Source: Branchiostoma floridae
Lineage: Eukaryota; Chordata; Leptocardii; Amphioxiformes; Branchiostomatidae
DNA: 61,420 nucleotides
Direction of reading: 5' to 3'
NCBI RefSeq assembly: GCF_000003815.2
Contig: NC_049990.1
Coordinates: 10,899,252 to 10,960,671 of the forward strand
Part shown: piece after piece, positions 22,700 through 35,560 of the stretch
Layout: every line of letters starts with the position of its first letter
Position numbering within the stretch: the stretch's first letter is position 1
Program-made: the position numbers and the translations under genes
Notes under the pieces: generated by a model
What the model was told of the DNA's origin: nothing
The model's database searches: none
The model's input: the letters and a program-made list of their open reading frames with translations, nothing else

Positions 22700-25600
22700 C
22701 GGCATCCGCTATCTTTTGTCAGTGACTGAAAATTCTTTACTTATTGTCTATGTCTAACAGTCATCGACATATAAAAGATTGATTTTACTAAGTTTGAAAA
22801 TTGTTGAGGATATTTTTTCTCAATGGAGAAGGAGTCCCAAGCCGCATGCGAAGCCAAGTGTCTAAAACAACTACTATACATTCTCCTACGCAGAGGGACC
22901 ACAGTCGTGACGAAACGCCAATAGGCTGAGTTAGCTAGCCGTTGAGGACCGTGCGTTGGAGGATGCTGCTATAAAGCATTGGCACAGACGGAAAAGTTTG
23001 GTTTTACAATAGCGTTAAGCTGTTATTGACCATTCCTCTCTAATACTTTAGGAAGGGATAAACATCACCGTGTGGTTTACAGACGTTAGAAACGGTCGCA
23101 GTTAAAACGGTGAATCAAACCTCACAAGTTAATACATCTATATGCAAGCTTTTTAAAATCATATTCGTCAAACCATTTGAAATGATAGCTGTATAACCAA
23201 CCTGATAGTTGGGACTGGAGCCGATGGTGCGGTCGGCTTATTTGAATCACACAGCCCGGCCATCACATGGACCTTTGACAAAAGCGCTCCGCTCCTAAGG
23301 CGTCACCAAAAAAGCTACTTGTATGTTCCGTAAACTAGAAATGTGAATAGTTCTTGTATTGAGGTATTTGTTTTCTTTTGATGAAAGATATATGTATATA
23401 TATTTAATAAAATCGTTGCCTTATACTAAAGGAAAGTGTAGAACTGCTCATATAAGACAGGACTCCTAATAGTTATACGTCAATCCAATGAACCATGAAG
23501 TCAGAACCCGGAAATGTCCTATAGATTAGGCTTACTCGGTGTAGACAACTATTCTTTGTAGCCAAACGCTTACAGTATATTCCATTACACAAGTTCCAAC
23601 TTTAAATATGGAAGTCAAGGATAACCCTCCATTTTTACTGTATCCGTAAGTAATAAATGGAAAGCACGTATTGGTACCGAAGTTTGCTGTAATGCATAGT
23701 GAATCTTGCGCTAAAGTTACACCGCCATTTTGAAATGTTACGTGTAATGTTGTTCTGCAAGTCGGTATGACCAGAAAGAGATTTCCTAAGAATGATAAAT
23801 TTGCACGGCATTGCATTACAGTGTCTAAATCCCAATGATTACCATGCATCTGTGATGAAAATTTACGGTGTCACTACTATAGTACTGATTGTAGGTCACT
23901 CTCACCTTTTTGAAATCCTTTAGACCTTGAAGACTCAAGGACGACGTCTTGGTTACTTCGGCCAATCCGGGAAAAATCATTAATACCTTTGTTCAAACTT
24001 GAGGGTGTTTTGATTTTGTTTCACTCTTGCATACCTGTCTTTGTGTTTGACATATTCTTCATATCAAGTTTGAAGTGTAGTTTTAAGAATACACAACAGA
24101 TGTCAATGCCCAAGACCCTCTCTCAAGCTTAATGGTTATTCCCGTATCGGAGTGTCACCAGTGGTTCAACTACTCGTTAGGAATAGCTGAAGGGATGACA
24201 ACAAAAACAATTACCCTGGGACAGTAGACGTCATTTTCAAACTTCTGCAGACAACATGCATATGGTTCACTTATTGGCCAAGGAAATGTCCTCAATACTT
24301 GTTAGATTGTTCTCACTAGACTGTTTTGTTGCTTTGTTCTCTTAATGCTAATATTCGCATTCAAGTTGTTCACGGTTAAACAACTTCTCATTAGATTTAT
24401 CCTCGGGCCAAGTCAAAGTTGTTCCCTTTTCCCTGTGTATTTACATTTCTCCATAGATGCCGAGGAGTGCTATTAGATGTTTGCGCTCACGTGATTATGA
24501 CGTAAAAGTCAACCGCCATGTTGGATGGTTAAAGCTTGAAGTTTCGAAAAGAGCTTGAATCGTTACTAGTGATTTCAGAACTAGAAAGATAACATTTGCA
24601 AGCAAGTACCTTCTAATGGCATATGGCCTAACAAACTACTACCCTCTTTATCAAAACTGACACATATTGTGACCGGCCCTCCAGCTCTGTCCTGCCATTT
24701 GCTACATTACATAATGTAATCGAACACCACAGCGTGCCTGCTACTTTACCAATGACCATGGTGACAGCAATGTGGTCCAAGTCATTGACCTTTGATTTAT
24801 TAAGTTATTTAAGTCTATATATTGAACTGTACAATGTTGCAACAACATAACTTGTGCAATTCAGACAATGAAAATATCCAATAATACCAAAAGCCTTTGT
24901 TGGTATATACCATACTTTATTCATAACACTAACATGTGTTTTGCTAGTTCTACTAACATTGGATAAACATATGTCTGAACCTTCAGTTTTCAATGCCCCC
25001 GTAAAACGTTACTGAAAAACAGATATTTAAAGGTGTCATATTTGTTCTGATCTTGTGGATTAGAAGGTACACAACTGGTTTTATGGGAATACAATGAAAT
25101 AAAAAGACAGTTGTAAAAACAAGTCCATTTTACTGATGTAATTATCATTCCAACGGACCATGGCAAAATGATTTTCCCGAAACAAACAAACAAATAGATG
25201 GATGCAACGTACACTCAAACGGTGAAATACACCACAGACGCAAACATATACATTTACATGACGTAAGGATAGGATAGCATGGTTACTCATTAAAAGTGAT
25301 TTATTTATTACAGTTCGTCATTTTCGAGATCTGGAAACTGTTTACATGGCCAATTCTACATTCAAACAAACGCACATCGCAGTTTGACCCTATTTTGTAT
25401 CCATCATTAAGAAAAACGTCATGACCTAGAAAACCGAAATTGCAATGACAAATTGCGTTCTTGTTCTAAAGTGTGTCACACGACGTAGTAAGTGGATGAG
25501 ATCGAACGTTTGCTGAACAAATGATGATAAATCAATAAGCTAATCATATAAGTGGCCAGAATTGATTAAACAGCAGGTGCTTAGATTGAAGATGACAGAT

Positions 25601-26100
25601 GAAATTTTTGTTTAACCCCCTCTGAATTGAGGCCAATGCAAACTGCAGTTTCAGAATATGGTAGAAATGGCAGCATTTAGCAATGTTTTAAACTACACCG
25701 TTCTATTCTATCCTGTCCTATCGCATAAGTAGTTAACTAACGGTACTTTTGAAGCACCCAACATTTGTCGTGACCTGAACTTTAAATACAGAGGAATAAA
25801 CGCAATAAGAAACTTCCCCGTCAAATTACCTCGGCTTCCTAAAATTTTTACCACTAAAATCATGTAAATGCTATTTAGAGTTGTTTTTCAATTGTCGTGA
25901 AAGACATCATTCATGTCGCTTGCATACTGTACCAAACTGTTTTAATTACATCATATTCGTGATCTAATGGGGTAGAGTTTGCTTAGTATAACTATCATAG
26001 GTACTATACCTGTATAGATGTCTCATAGATCTAACCATGCAGTGTGAAATTGTTGTTAAATCTTGAAAGAATCTGGTTTTCTATAGTTTTGAAAGACGTT
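22700..26100. other. gene-free stretch between EF-4 and EF-5
   Basis: No coding exon was supported on either strand, although a missing first exon of EF-4 may lie here. A CACGTGA/TGACGTAA/GATGGTTAA interspersed repeat is at 24482-24532. A TA-rich tract (23390-23405) and scattered AT-rich sequence make up the rest. Confidence 0.45.
24482..24532 (+). repeat. interspersed CACGTGA/TGACGTAA/GATGGTTAA repeat
   Basis: It is the closest match to 10072-10135 and shares CTCACGTGAnTATGACGTAA and CCATGnTGGATGGTTAA. Confidence 0.6.
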
Positions 26101-26108
26101 ATTTCAGT

Positions 26109-29100
26109 TCACTTTTCCAGCACGTGTATGTACTGAGCGAACTCGGCGATGTCGATCCGACCGTCGGCGTTCTTGTCGGCACCGTCGATGACCCACTGGA
26201 CGATCTCGTCCGTCACAGGCTCGTCCCCGAAGAAGTGCTTCAGTCCGGTCTTCAGCTCCTCTGGGCTGATGAACCCACTGCCGTCCTAAATTTTGGAAAA
26301 CAACAACAAATATAGGACTCGAATGAAAGTTCATCTGTTACGGTCATCAACATTACGATACAAATTTACACTTAAAGTCCGCGCACAAAATAAAGCTTTC
26401 GATCAGTCCTCTGATCCTTTTCAAGAGGACCTTCCCTCAACCGAGACAGGGGGCCGATACCGACTTCCAAGCACTTTTGACCCATTGCTGACGTCACACT
26501 TCCGGTCTGGATGCATGACATAGGCTTTGGGTCATTTCAACTTGAAAAGGATCAGCGGACTGATCGAAAACTTGTTGGTAAGCGCTGTTTTTTTGTGCAC
26601 GGATTTAATATGTAAGATTGTATCAATCAAATAAAAGGATCATATGATTTGGAACATTTCTATGCTAATTTCACCACTCCTTCCCCTCTCGTCACACATG
26701 TGACCGTATTGTTAGAGAAAATGTGACAGGATTCCTGTCACGTCCCCCGTCACGGTCAGTTGATTCGATAAAATCTTCCTACCAAGTCCTTACCTTGCCA
26801 TCGTTCAATGTATTATATTATACATGCGTCAAAACAAATCTGTGCTTCAACTCTACCATCATGGGAAGTACTAATAGAATATTTTTCGTGCAAAGCTATT
26901 CAAAAGATTGCGAAGTTTACCTTGTCGATTTTTCGGAAGGTCTCCAGCAGCTCTTGGGGGTCGGCACTGCCGAAATGTTTCAAGTCTCCCACCAGCCGCG
27001 TGAACTCCTGTAGGTCCAGCTGGCCGTTACCGTCTACGTCATACTGTTTCATAAGGACCTAGAATGTATAAAAAACACAATGTTAGTCATGATTTTGATA
27101 TATTTTTGTACAATTTTGATTTTGATTATTGTAAAGCCTTGATGTAACGTGGTGTATTTCCCAGAGTTCTCCGTACTCTATTTTGATGACAGATTCTATA
27201 TTTTGCTACTAGTGTGTCTAATGGCAACCTCCAGGTTTGACCAACAAGTATGGCGGACACTACTTACGTCATAGTCACGTGAGTGTTAAGTCCCATAACC
27301 TATAGCTACCCTGTACTTAAGCATATTTCCAATACTTATCATTAACACTAACATAGTCATGGTCTATATATAATCCATGAAGAGAGTTCAGTACACCAGA
27401 ACATCATAGTGAGAGTCTCCTTGTGGGGGTTAATAGGATTGATAAGATGATTGATGATGACAGCTTCATCAATATAATTAGCACAATTCTCTGGGGAGGA
27501 AGTACAGAGAAACCTCGAAAATGGATGGATTGTCATACTCAAGCAGACGTATGCTTCTTTTCCTATTTGTGTTGCTTTGCTATCTCTCAATGCTGTGCGC
27601 TACTAGTGATAAAGTCGTCCACAACAACATAATGGTAACAGGACGCACAAAGAAACCGACAGATCGTGGCTTTAAATGGCCAAGTATGATGGAGGACACG
27701 AGATCAAGAGGTCACTGGTTCGATCCCTGGCATTCCTGGCTTGACGTTTTTGACCTTGGGAAAGGCTTTTATCCAGGTGTAAAGATTGTTTGACTGATTT
27801 TGGTCGGTGAGGTGAAAGGCTGTGGAAGGAGAGTGATGGTCTCCACCTTCCGATACCGTACTGCAGACACAGTGGATAACAACCCACTGCCTCTACGTAC
27901 AGCCCCACAAAGACATATTGTACGTGTGTTTTACATTTTACAGACCATTGGTCTCATACTACATGTATACAAACTATAATATATGAATGAATGAAGACCT
28001 TTATTGTACATACATACATACCCATTGGGTTCAGTACAGGTCACAACCAACGATACAACATGATACAATGATACTATGAATCTACACTACTCAAGAATCG
28101 TATTCTACTGCGTACATTCGGCTTCTTCTCGTTTCTTTGATATTGAAAATGTAAGAACAGATATGCTTTATAAGTAAGGGTTTGTCTAGATTCATAAGGA
28201 ATATAAATTTGTCTATATTACTTAGATGTATGAAGTGGGGGAACATGGGTTCTATTAGTCTGTAGAGTATAATATAGAGTCTCAAAGGCCTCGGGATTAC
28301 CTTTTACATCTATAGCTATTTGGGAGAATAGGTTGATTGATTTACGACGTTTGGCAATTACTCACCAGCTACATGAATGTGAGTGAGGCTGATTTAGTTA
28401 AAAGTGACCCAGATTCCGAAGGCTGACTGACGGACCAATCAGACGACACGCCCCATGAAATGCACACAAGACTGTGGGAACGAGATCCATAAACGCTGGG
28501 CAACCGGAAACTGTTCTCGTTCCACGTAAGTGCATTCAACTTCCCGAATCAATATTGAGATTACTAGAACCAATCTAATCTGATTGATCTCATATAAAGC
28601 CGTCTGTTAAGAGAGTAGTCTGTTAACTTTTAGATAATGCAAACGAAACAAGACTTTTTAGAATGAAGCTACAAATTAAAAATGATTCTTCTAGATCAGT
28701 ACTTATTACAACCTTTCGTACTGTGGTATAAGTTGTCACAGGATGTTACGCAAGGCTATAGCAGAACCAATCGTCGACAAGTATCACTTTCCGTTACACG
28801 ACAGTTGGATTTTGTATGTTTGAAAATGTCCTCAATTTGCTTTGAATTCGTTCTACTGTGAAGCTCACTGGAGAGTTGTAGGGAAAACTAATTCGCCATT
28901 TTCAACATGGACCAAGGTTCTTTATGCTAGAAAAGGAAGCTTTGCCGCACCTAAAAAGACCCCCCATCATACAAAACTTAGCTCATGTTGAAAAATTTTG
29001 AATCAGCACTCCCCCCAAAAGTAAATGCAGCCGCTCTAGAAGTCTGCGAAGGAGACTATACTCTTGTACGGTTCGTGACAGAGAAGATAGAGGCTATATA

Positions 29101-31757
29101 TAGTACAGCTAATTAATTACCCTACATGTAACTCTTTTCAACAAACACAATGAACAGCTGGCCACGCCTTAACATCCCGTCATAATGAAAATGAAATCTT
29201 TATATAAGGACTGAAACCCTTTCAAGTTAGCCTCCACCAGGCCTTCCTACGGAGGGACGGGTATAGTAGAGTTCGGCAAAAAAATCGGAAATTTTGCCAG
29301 GTGAGTCAGTCCGCGCTAAGGTTCATGTTTCCCCTCCGGTCAACTCCTCTGGTAGCAAAACTCCCCTGGCAAATTATTCTTCCTATAACAGCCAGCATAG
29401 TCAGTCTGGTAGAGACTACTTTTAATACAGTAGCGTACATGTAAGGTAAGTGACACAGCCGGGCATCGAACTCAAGACTTCTTGGTTCAGAGGTAGGGTC
29501 ACCAACCACAGGACTATGCACGCTATTAAGTGGTATCTCACTACACTTGGGGCACCGGTGCGGCACTGCGGGGTTCGTTCACTGCGGCACTGTGTTATTT
29601 TTGTCGTTTTTTCTTCATAATTTAGATATTGTGTAATACGTAAAGGTATGACTTAGAACACAACGAAATATACAAAACGTAAGAATACTCGTTCTTTACC
29701 TCTGCAATTCGTTGAGTCATAACTACGAACCCCGCAGTGCCGCACCGGTGCCCCAAGTGCAGTGAGATACCACCTTAAGAATGCGATTGGGCCAGTTGGA
29801 TCAAACCATTCACGTCGATTCCTGGCGAGCAGCCTGTTCATTATATTAAGTACCCATTTCAGTAGATGTTAAACCGAGAGTGGATTAGCGAATATATCAT
29901 ACACGCCCGCCAAATTGATTATATCGCCACACTGTGCCAACTCTCTCACACACCGTATATATCCATCGGTAAAGAGTTTAATCCATTAAGTTAGCACTCC
30001 CGCACAATTTCTATTACTCCACAGTTATAATGGAAATGGGGGAGACAATCACAGTCTGCCAAGTTCGATAAGATCATCATCTTAAGAGAGGTGGCGAGGC
30101 GTAAATATGACGTCTATTACGTCCAACCCATTAAGGGTGAAGATGAGATTACAGATAGGCGAAGCTCGTACTGATCTTAAGTCCCCCATTCCACTAGACA
30201 TATTCATAATAGGAATATCATGTAATAGTATTACAGTAACCATTAAATAACACAAAGCGTAAAAACTGTTTTTATATATAAAATTCAAGGTCGCAGTGAG
30301 TTTGCCGTCCTATTGAAAGTTGGTATTTAAGAATGCTTACCGGGACATGAAAAATTACATTACCTTTTTTAGTAGATCATTTTTTCTAAAAGTTTTTTTA
30401 GCCAACCCTATTTCCAGTAAGTGATGCCGTAAAAAGAAAAATACACAAGAAACAAGGTCGCATCTTCCCGTGTTGTAGAAATTATCTAATTATTTCAGGC
30501 CAATCCCTTGAGAAAAGTATAACCTAATCAATTTTGATTAACATGCCCCCGTGTATAGAAATGCTCTTATCCCCTTTGCAGTTTCATTTTGAAAAAAAAA
30601 AAACTGCCCGGAGTTCGATTCCTGTGCCCATTGTATTTCGACCCGAATCCTAGGAAATTGAAAATGTTCCAACATATTGGTTAATCGTCCACACAGGAAT
30701 AAAGTTACAAATTGAAGTAGCGATGACATAATTCGGCTGGTGTATCCGGTACGGGTTAGTAAATGGGAAAAACAAATTTCATCCCGATGTGGTAATTTCA
30801 ATCCGCCCCTGATGAGGAAAATACCAGACAGTGATGGAACACTGCCACATCTGCGCTTCGGGTCGGTAATTCATTTAGGCAGGGCACTAATTGCCTTCAG
30901 TGTAGCTAATATTGCCTTATTACAAAACATATTCTTCTCTCACATTGCTCCAGTGCCCTACTCGCACGCGATAAGGTTCTACGCATTCATTCACCTTTCA
31001 ATTATGTTTTTTCTGGAGGGGGGGGGGGGCAGAATTTTTATCAGAGGACGGAACTGTCATTTGTTGGCTGAATTTTGCACGACAAATCCACAATGTCCTA
31101 CGAATATCACCAGCCTCAGTTTTTATCGTAGAATCTTACGGGACAGTCGACTGACAAAAGGCAAAAGGGGATCTGTGCCAGTCTTATACTAGCCTCCACC
31201 GATGGCTTTACGGTGGGCGTTGGCGTTTTTTAGCGGGCTGCATTCGCCACTTTTAAGACATCCTGGCCAGGTTTCGCAACGGGAAAGTTCTTATGCTGTG
31301 AAAGTAATAGAAAGGAAGCTTGTAGTCTCGCTAACAGTGGCATAAGAACCTTTCCGATGCAAAAGAACCTTCCTGGCCTGAAAGTGGTGAATGCCAAAAG
31401 CCATCCTACCGCTAACCCCCCAACCCTCCACCCGCCAAACTTACGCACACAGAAATGCCGGTGGAGTAGGCCAACTTTTTACGTCACTCGCCCACTGTAT
31501 TTAGCACGAGAAATTCCATCACAACTACCCTAGACTGTCCGTCATAGAACTCTTCGTACATTAAATGTAACAACAGCCACCCGCCAATGTACATTAGCTA
31601 GAACACCGTGGCACAAGTTATTCTGAAGCCGTACCTCGATCAGTCCTTTGGTAGGAACCACCTTGAGCTCTTTCAGGGCGGCCTCCAGCTCCGCCGTGCT
31701 CATGTGCCCGTCACGGTTCACATCGTACTTCTTGAAGATCTGCTCTACGTTGGCCAT
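26109..31757 (-). CDS. EF-5: four-EF-hand calmodulin-like protein, long intron 1
   Basis: Coding exons are 31635-31757 (41 codons, MANVEQIFKK), 26921-27058 (46 codons) and 26109-26285 (58 codons plus TGA), giving 145 residues. All four loops are canonical: DVNRDGHMSTAE, DVDGNGQLDLQE, DKDGSGFISPEE and DKNADGRIDIAE. Exon 3 (EPVTDEIVQWVID) is closest to EF-4. Intron 1 is about 4.6 kb and holds SINEs, a Harbinger-like MITE and a foldback element. The exon 1 assignment rests on order, phase and the lack of any nearer exon 1; a separate broken gene is an alternative. An acceptor (ATGTTAG) sits just before the ATG. A 5' untranslated exon with donor ACG/GTGAGT and an AATAAAA box lies beyond an 18-bp minisatellite. 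The expected role is a cytosolic calcium sensor or buffer. Confidence 0.85.
26378..26612. mobile_element. foldback MITE, second copy, in EF-5 intron 2
   Basis: It shares AAAGCTTTCGATCAGTCCTC, GCTGACGTCACACTTCCGG and the inverse right arm (CTTGTTGGTAAGCGCTGTTT) with 10812-11025. The left arm is shortened. Confidence 0.65.
27243..27287 (-). repeat. interspersed CACGTGA/TGACGTAA repeat, inverted, in EF-5 intron 1
   Basis: The minus strand reads CTCACGTGACTATGACGTAA and then GTCCGCCAT, matching the copies at 10072 and 24482. Confidence 0.55.
27660..27950 (+). mobile_element. tRNA-derived SINE
   Basis: A B-box GGTTCGATCCC lies at 27717-27727. After it comes a body with TCCAGGTGTAAAGATTG, TTTGGTCGGTGAGGTGAAAG and GTGGAAGGAGAGTGATGGTC. 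The A-box region is diverged. Several SINE-like body segments of this kind occur in the window. Confidence 0.6.
27985..28060 (-). mobile_element. retroelement 3' tail, inverted
   Basis: The minus strand reads GACCTGTACTGAACC, then GTACAATAAAGGTCTTCATT, the same tail seen on the plus strand at 15125-15175. A diverged form is at 37310-37365 (minus). It probably marks 3' ends of LINE or SINE copies. Confidence 0.5.
29220..29528 (-). mobile_element. tRNA-derived SINE, minus strand
   Basis: The minus strand has TAGTCCTGTGGTTGGTGACC as a degenerate A-box region (about 29496-29515) and CTTGAGTTCGATGC as a B-box (29463-29476). A MITE is inserted at its head (29529). Confidence 0.5.
29529..29774. mobile_element. 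Harbinger-like MITE, copy 1 (246 bp)
   Basis: Near-perfect inverted termini of about 48 bases begin AGTGGTATCTCACTACACTT and continue GGGGCACCGGTGCGGCACTG. TTA flanks both sides (29526-29528 and 29775-29777). The second copy at 55163-55402 lies in opposite orientation. No coding capacity. Confidence 0.8.
29880..31180. other. gene-free part of EF-5 intron 1
   Basis: Poly-A (30594-30604) and poly-G (31018-31029) tracts are present. No exon with both splice sites and coding content was found. Confidence 0.4.
31190..31440. mobile_element. foldback MITE in EF-5 intron 1
   Basis: The left arm contains GCATTCGCCACTTT, CCTGGCCAGG and GGGAAAGTTCTTATG. The right arm, reverse-complemented, contains GCATTCACCACTTT, CAGGCCAGG and GGAAAGGTTCTTATG. 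The outer parts (GGCGTTTTTTAGCGGG and its diverged inverse) are weaker. No clear target duplication. Confidence 0.6.
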
Positions 31758-31816
31758 CTTCCTATACCTAACATTGAAGAGAAGAAACTGTTTATTGCAC
31801 TTGCTGTTCTTGTCGT

Positions 31817-32095
31817 ATGGACACTACAGTGGGTACAGAAGGTACGGGCAATACAGGAGGTACGGACACTACAGGGGGTACAGACACTAACTGGAGTAAA
31901 GACACTACTGGGGTTACAGACTCTACATTGGATACAAACACTACTGCGGGTACGGACACTACTGGGGGTAAGGACACTACTGGGGGTACGGACACTACTG
32001 GGGGTAAGGACACTACTGGGGGTACGGACACTACTGGGGCTACGGACACTACTGGGGTAAGGACACTATTGGGGGAACGGACACTACTGGGGTAT
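31817..32095. repeat. 18-bp minisatellite in the EF-5 5' intron
   Basis: About fifteen tandem copies of a unit like GGACACTACTGGGGGTAC. Copies are near-identical between 31945 and 32050 and diverged at both ends. Open frames across it (repeating TDTTGG or RTLLGV) follow from the multiple-of-three period and are not genes. Confidence 0.95.
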
Positions 32096-32671
32096 GAATT
32101 GGAACTTTTGAATTCCGTTTAGATTTGGCATGCGCTTTATACAGTCGTAAGTATGTAACAGATTTGTTAAGTTTTGATTCTGTGATCGTATTTAGAAGAA
32201 TGTCATTTTTGACTAATAGGTTATTCATAATGGTCTGTATGTCTTTCGAGAATAAAATATGAAAAAATATGTATATTGAGAAGTGGTAAAAAGGATAAAA
32301 ATAAAATGCCACGCCCCGTCCACAGTCTAACCTTAACTGAAGGTGCAATATCTTACCTGCATTATGAAATATATCAAACTGATACCAAACTTTAAACCAC
32401 GAGAAAATGATATACTTTTACCAATATTTTCAAATGTCCACGCTATACATATGAATAATCAAACCCCCTCTACCACAATACTTTGTAACCTCCTCTATCG
32501 GCATAGGTAGCATCTCTAGTTATCTTTTCTTCCTGCTTCGCGTTTTAACACTTTTTATGTCAAATCTAGAACAAGTGGTTTACATATCACAAAAGCACAT
32601 AATTTAGTAATCGTTAGCATCAATTGAGATTTTCCGAAGCTGAAAAACCCAATTTTATAAGGCGTACTCAC

Positions 32672-32722
32672 CGTTTTGAACAAGGTGTGTGGAAAAACTA
32701 TCCTCCCGTGAGCTGAAGTGAA
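32672..32722 (-). other. putative 5' untranslated exon of EF-5
   Basis: The minus strand has CAAAACG/GTGAGTACG as a donor at 32671/32672. The TATA-like box at 32750-32756 would place the start about 30 bases downstream of it, near 32722. Inference from signals only. Confidence 0.45.
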
Positions 32723-32749
32723 GTGAAAGCCTTTCACGGCGCGCAGTCC

Positions 32750-32756
32750 TTTTATT
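32750..32756 (-). promoter_or_regulatory. TATA-like box for EF-5
   Basis: The minus strand reads GGGCAATAAAAGGACTG. It lies at a sensible distance upstream of the predicted untranslated exon. Confidence 0.4.
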
Positions 32757-33454
32757 GCCCCTCCGGTGAGTAGGGACAGTACGTTTTCATCAGAGCCATG
32801 AATTGGGTTTATTTAAAGAAACAGCCGAGGAAAAAAAATGCAAAGAAAAACTCTTATCATCTCGTAACATATCTTGGTTTTGCATTTCCCAATATCAGAA
32901 GATTTATTCTAGGTAGCGGTGTTTTATTTGACTAATAATTTTGGATGATACAGACCCTCCCCGGTATAACTAACGGTCAGACCCCGACCATCTGGTGTAG
33001 TGAATATTTTCCTCAGACCAGAAGGTCAAAGTGCAATTAAGCAAACCATCCAGGCCGTACCTCTAAGACATCACGTGCGGTTCACGTGACAACTTTTCAT
33101 CGGCACCACGGCAATCTAGTAGAGTGCGGTCAAAAAGGGGCGTGTCGATCTGCATGACACGCCTGGCACATTTATTGTTTTTAGGTTTGACCTGCGTAAG
33201 TGCCAATTACTTTCAAGGTGAGTTTGCGGTCGACCTCATCACGCTAAGTGCACGGCCGTACCGTTCCACAAATCCCCCGTGCAATTCGTCTGCAAGATTG
33301 GCACCCTTTGGTGACGCTCAATTCCATAGCCTGATGTATATTGGCAGAGTTTTCGCTCGCAGGGCAAAAAGATAGGGCAGGGATATATAGGGCGATTTTT
33401 ACGGCTCTCGGCAGTCAGAGTGATGAGTTGTGATAATGGAATCAGCTTCTCATT

Positions 33455-33750
33455 CTGACAGCAATGGATGGGATGGTTAAGGACAAAAAACTCGACCAAA
33501 AGCCGATATACCATTCATACCACCTGTGTATATGAAGCTAAAAGAATCATTCTGACAGCTATAGATAGTTAAGGGCAAAAAACTCGGTCGAAAGCCTATA
33601 TACCATTCATACTACTGCAGTAACTGTATATGAAGCTGAAAGAATTCTTCTGACAGCTATGGATGTGATAGTTAAGGGCATAAAACTCGGTCAAAAGCCG
33701 ATATACCATCCATACCACTAGTGTATACATTTAGCTAAAAGAATCCTTTG
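33455..33750. repeat. three tandem copies of a ~97-bp unit
   Basis: The landmark TTCTGACAGCnATnGAT occurs near 33455, 33549 and 33647. In each copy AAAACTCG, AAAGCC and ATATACCATnCATAC follow at constant spacing. Confidence 0.9.
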
Positions 33751-35264
33751 CTCAAAAAGGCTAATATATTTTGCAAAGGAATGGAATTGAATTGATAGAA
33801 GTAGCTGTAAAGTCAGCCTGGTGGTTGAATGCAGTTGCTTGACAATCACTCTGATGGTATTTCGATTTCAAAAGTTATGTAGGATTTAAAACAATGCCGA
33901 AAGTCTCCCTGCAGCAAAGCTATTTTATTAGTGACGGTGTATCGACTGATGGCATGTATCGATGTGTGGTAGTGTGTGGTCGGTTCTCTGTCCAATATGA
34001 TAAAAGCTATCGATATAAAATAGAAACTGACGCCTACAGTCATATTTTTTGTTCTTATGTTTTGTCTAGCAAAATCTACCAATGGGCAGAGATATATATA
34101 ACGCAGTTATTTTTGTGCTAGTCATTGCTGTAGCTTGGCTCTTTTTACTCGGTTACCAATTTTCTTTACATCTATTTGCATTTTGTGAATATTTCATTTG
34201 ATGATGATCCCAATCTTTCGTCGCTTGACATAGATTTTTTTAATTGCATATTATCAAGCGAAGGAAGAAAATTATTGTTCATTTTCGTGTACGATGGTGG
34301 TAAATGCATCGAAGACCCATTTCTGTTTTTAACTACTAGTATTAACAAAAATGCTTTTTTAAAGACAGAAGGGCCACATATCAATTTTGGCAATTTTTGT
34401 GGACATACTTCTGTTTGAATATAACACTTTGTATAATGTGCTTCTACGTTGATATTAAGGAATGTAGTGTTAATTGAGCAAACAAAGTGTACGTTTAATG
34501 AAATTGTGGCATACGGGTAACGGGTATGAGAAGTGTAGTAGGGGTGTAGACGTGAATTTTATCCTTCTGCTATGACTGTGTGAATATTTTGCATAGATGT
34601 TAACCGTTTCATCTGTATTTTGTCGAATCAAAGAATAGCAAAGAAAGGCCATTTCTACCTTTATTTTGCTTGGTCAAATAAACACACATGCTTTATAGTC
34701 GGCTGACGTATCAAATATCATGTGGGGTATTCCATCCACAACTGGGGGAGGTTGGCATTGTCCCGACAAGCTAATAGTACTTTGTTCTAGTGCCGATGCT
34801 TGTTCTCGAAAAAAAGAGCACTGGCTTGTTTTCATATATAATTTTATCATGGTGAATTGCTGGATTTAAAATCTCCTTCCAATGAACTTTATCATAGAAA
34901 GTCACTTTCTTCATAGACAAGCTAAATGTAAGGTCTGTTGCATCAGGCATTCCCGAGAATGGGACTTATGAAGGTAAATATCGGTAAGAATGCTTTGATG
35001 TTAAATGAAACGTTCGAGGATTTAAAAATGACAACAGAGTGCATGATTTTCTCAGCATTGACATCTCATTTATTCAGAATCAATTTTTCTATTAAAACTG
35101 TAATAAACGGCATATCAATAGCTTTATTTATCAGCGTGTACCTTAGCCCTTCCACTGTGCATTAGTCTACATGTATCTGTAAAATGGCGCCGACCAAGTC
35201 AGTCAAGGAAAAAAACTACCAAATATGTTAGTATACAATACTAGAGGAATCAATGTGGGCTGTA

Positions 35265-35420
35265 ATCTATCTGTCTCTCTCCCCCTCTCTCTCTTTTTCG
35301 CTCTCTATCCCTCTCCCTCTCTCTTCTCTCTCCTTCTCATTTCTCTTCTCCCCTCCACATCTCTCTCTTTCCCTCAAGTTCTGTTTATTTCTCTCCCCCT
35401 CTCTTTCCTGTTATTTTCGT
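35265..35420 (+). repeat. CT-rich low-complexity tract
   Basis: Runs of (CT)n and CTCTCCC. Ser/Leu-rich frames here are artefacts. Confidence 0.9.
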
Positions 35421-35560
35421 CTGTCCTTTTTATCCTGTTTTACCTGACTTTTTTCTTAGTGACAATTTCAAACACACACTGGATCTCCGTTAATGATTAA
35501 GAATGAATAAAACACTACTACTGTGCCGTGATATAGAAATGTTAGCCTCACTAATTCTAT

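Larger units (their letters stand above)
32760..35560. other. gene-free stretch between EF-5 and EF-6
   Basis: No coding exon could be supported. It contains a GGCGTGTC/GACACGCC stem-loop (33136-33166), a three-copy tandem repeat (33455-33750) and a CT-rich tract (35265-35420). Confidence 0.45.

Noticed and set aside
31792-32122. Plus- and minus-strand frames with TDTTGG, RTLLGV or PPVVSV repeats
   Set aside because: They arise from an 18-bp minisatellite whose period is a multiple of three; no start context, splice sites or conservation.
33455-33750. CRISPR-like or regulatory array from three ~97-bp repeats
   Set aside because: The whole unit is repeated in tandem, with no distinct spacers.
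33846-34418. Short frames on both strands between EF-5 and EF-6
   Set aside because: AT-rich composition, no splice sites, no recognisable motif.
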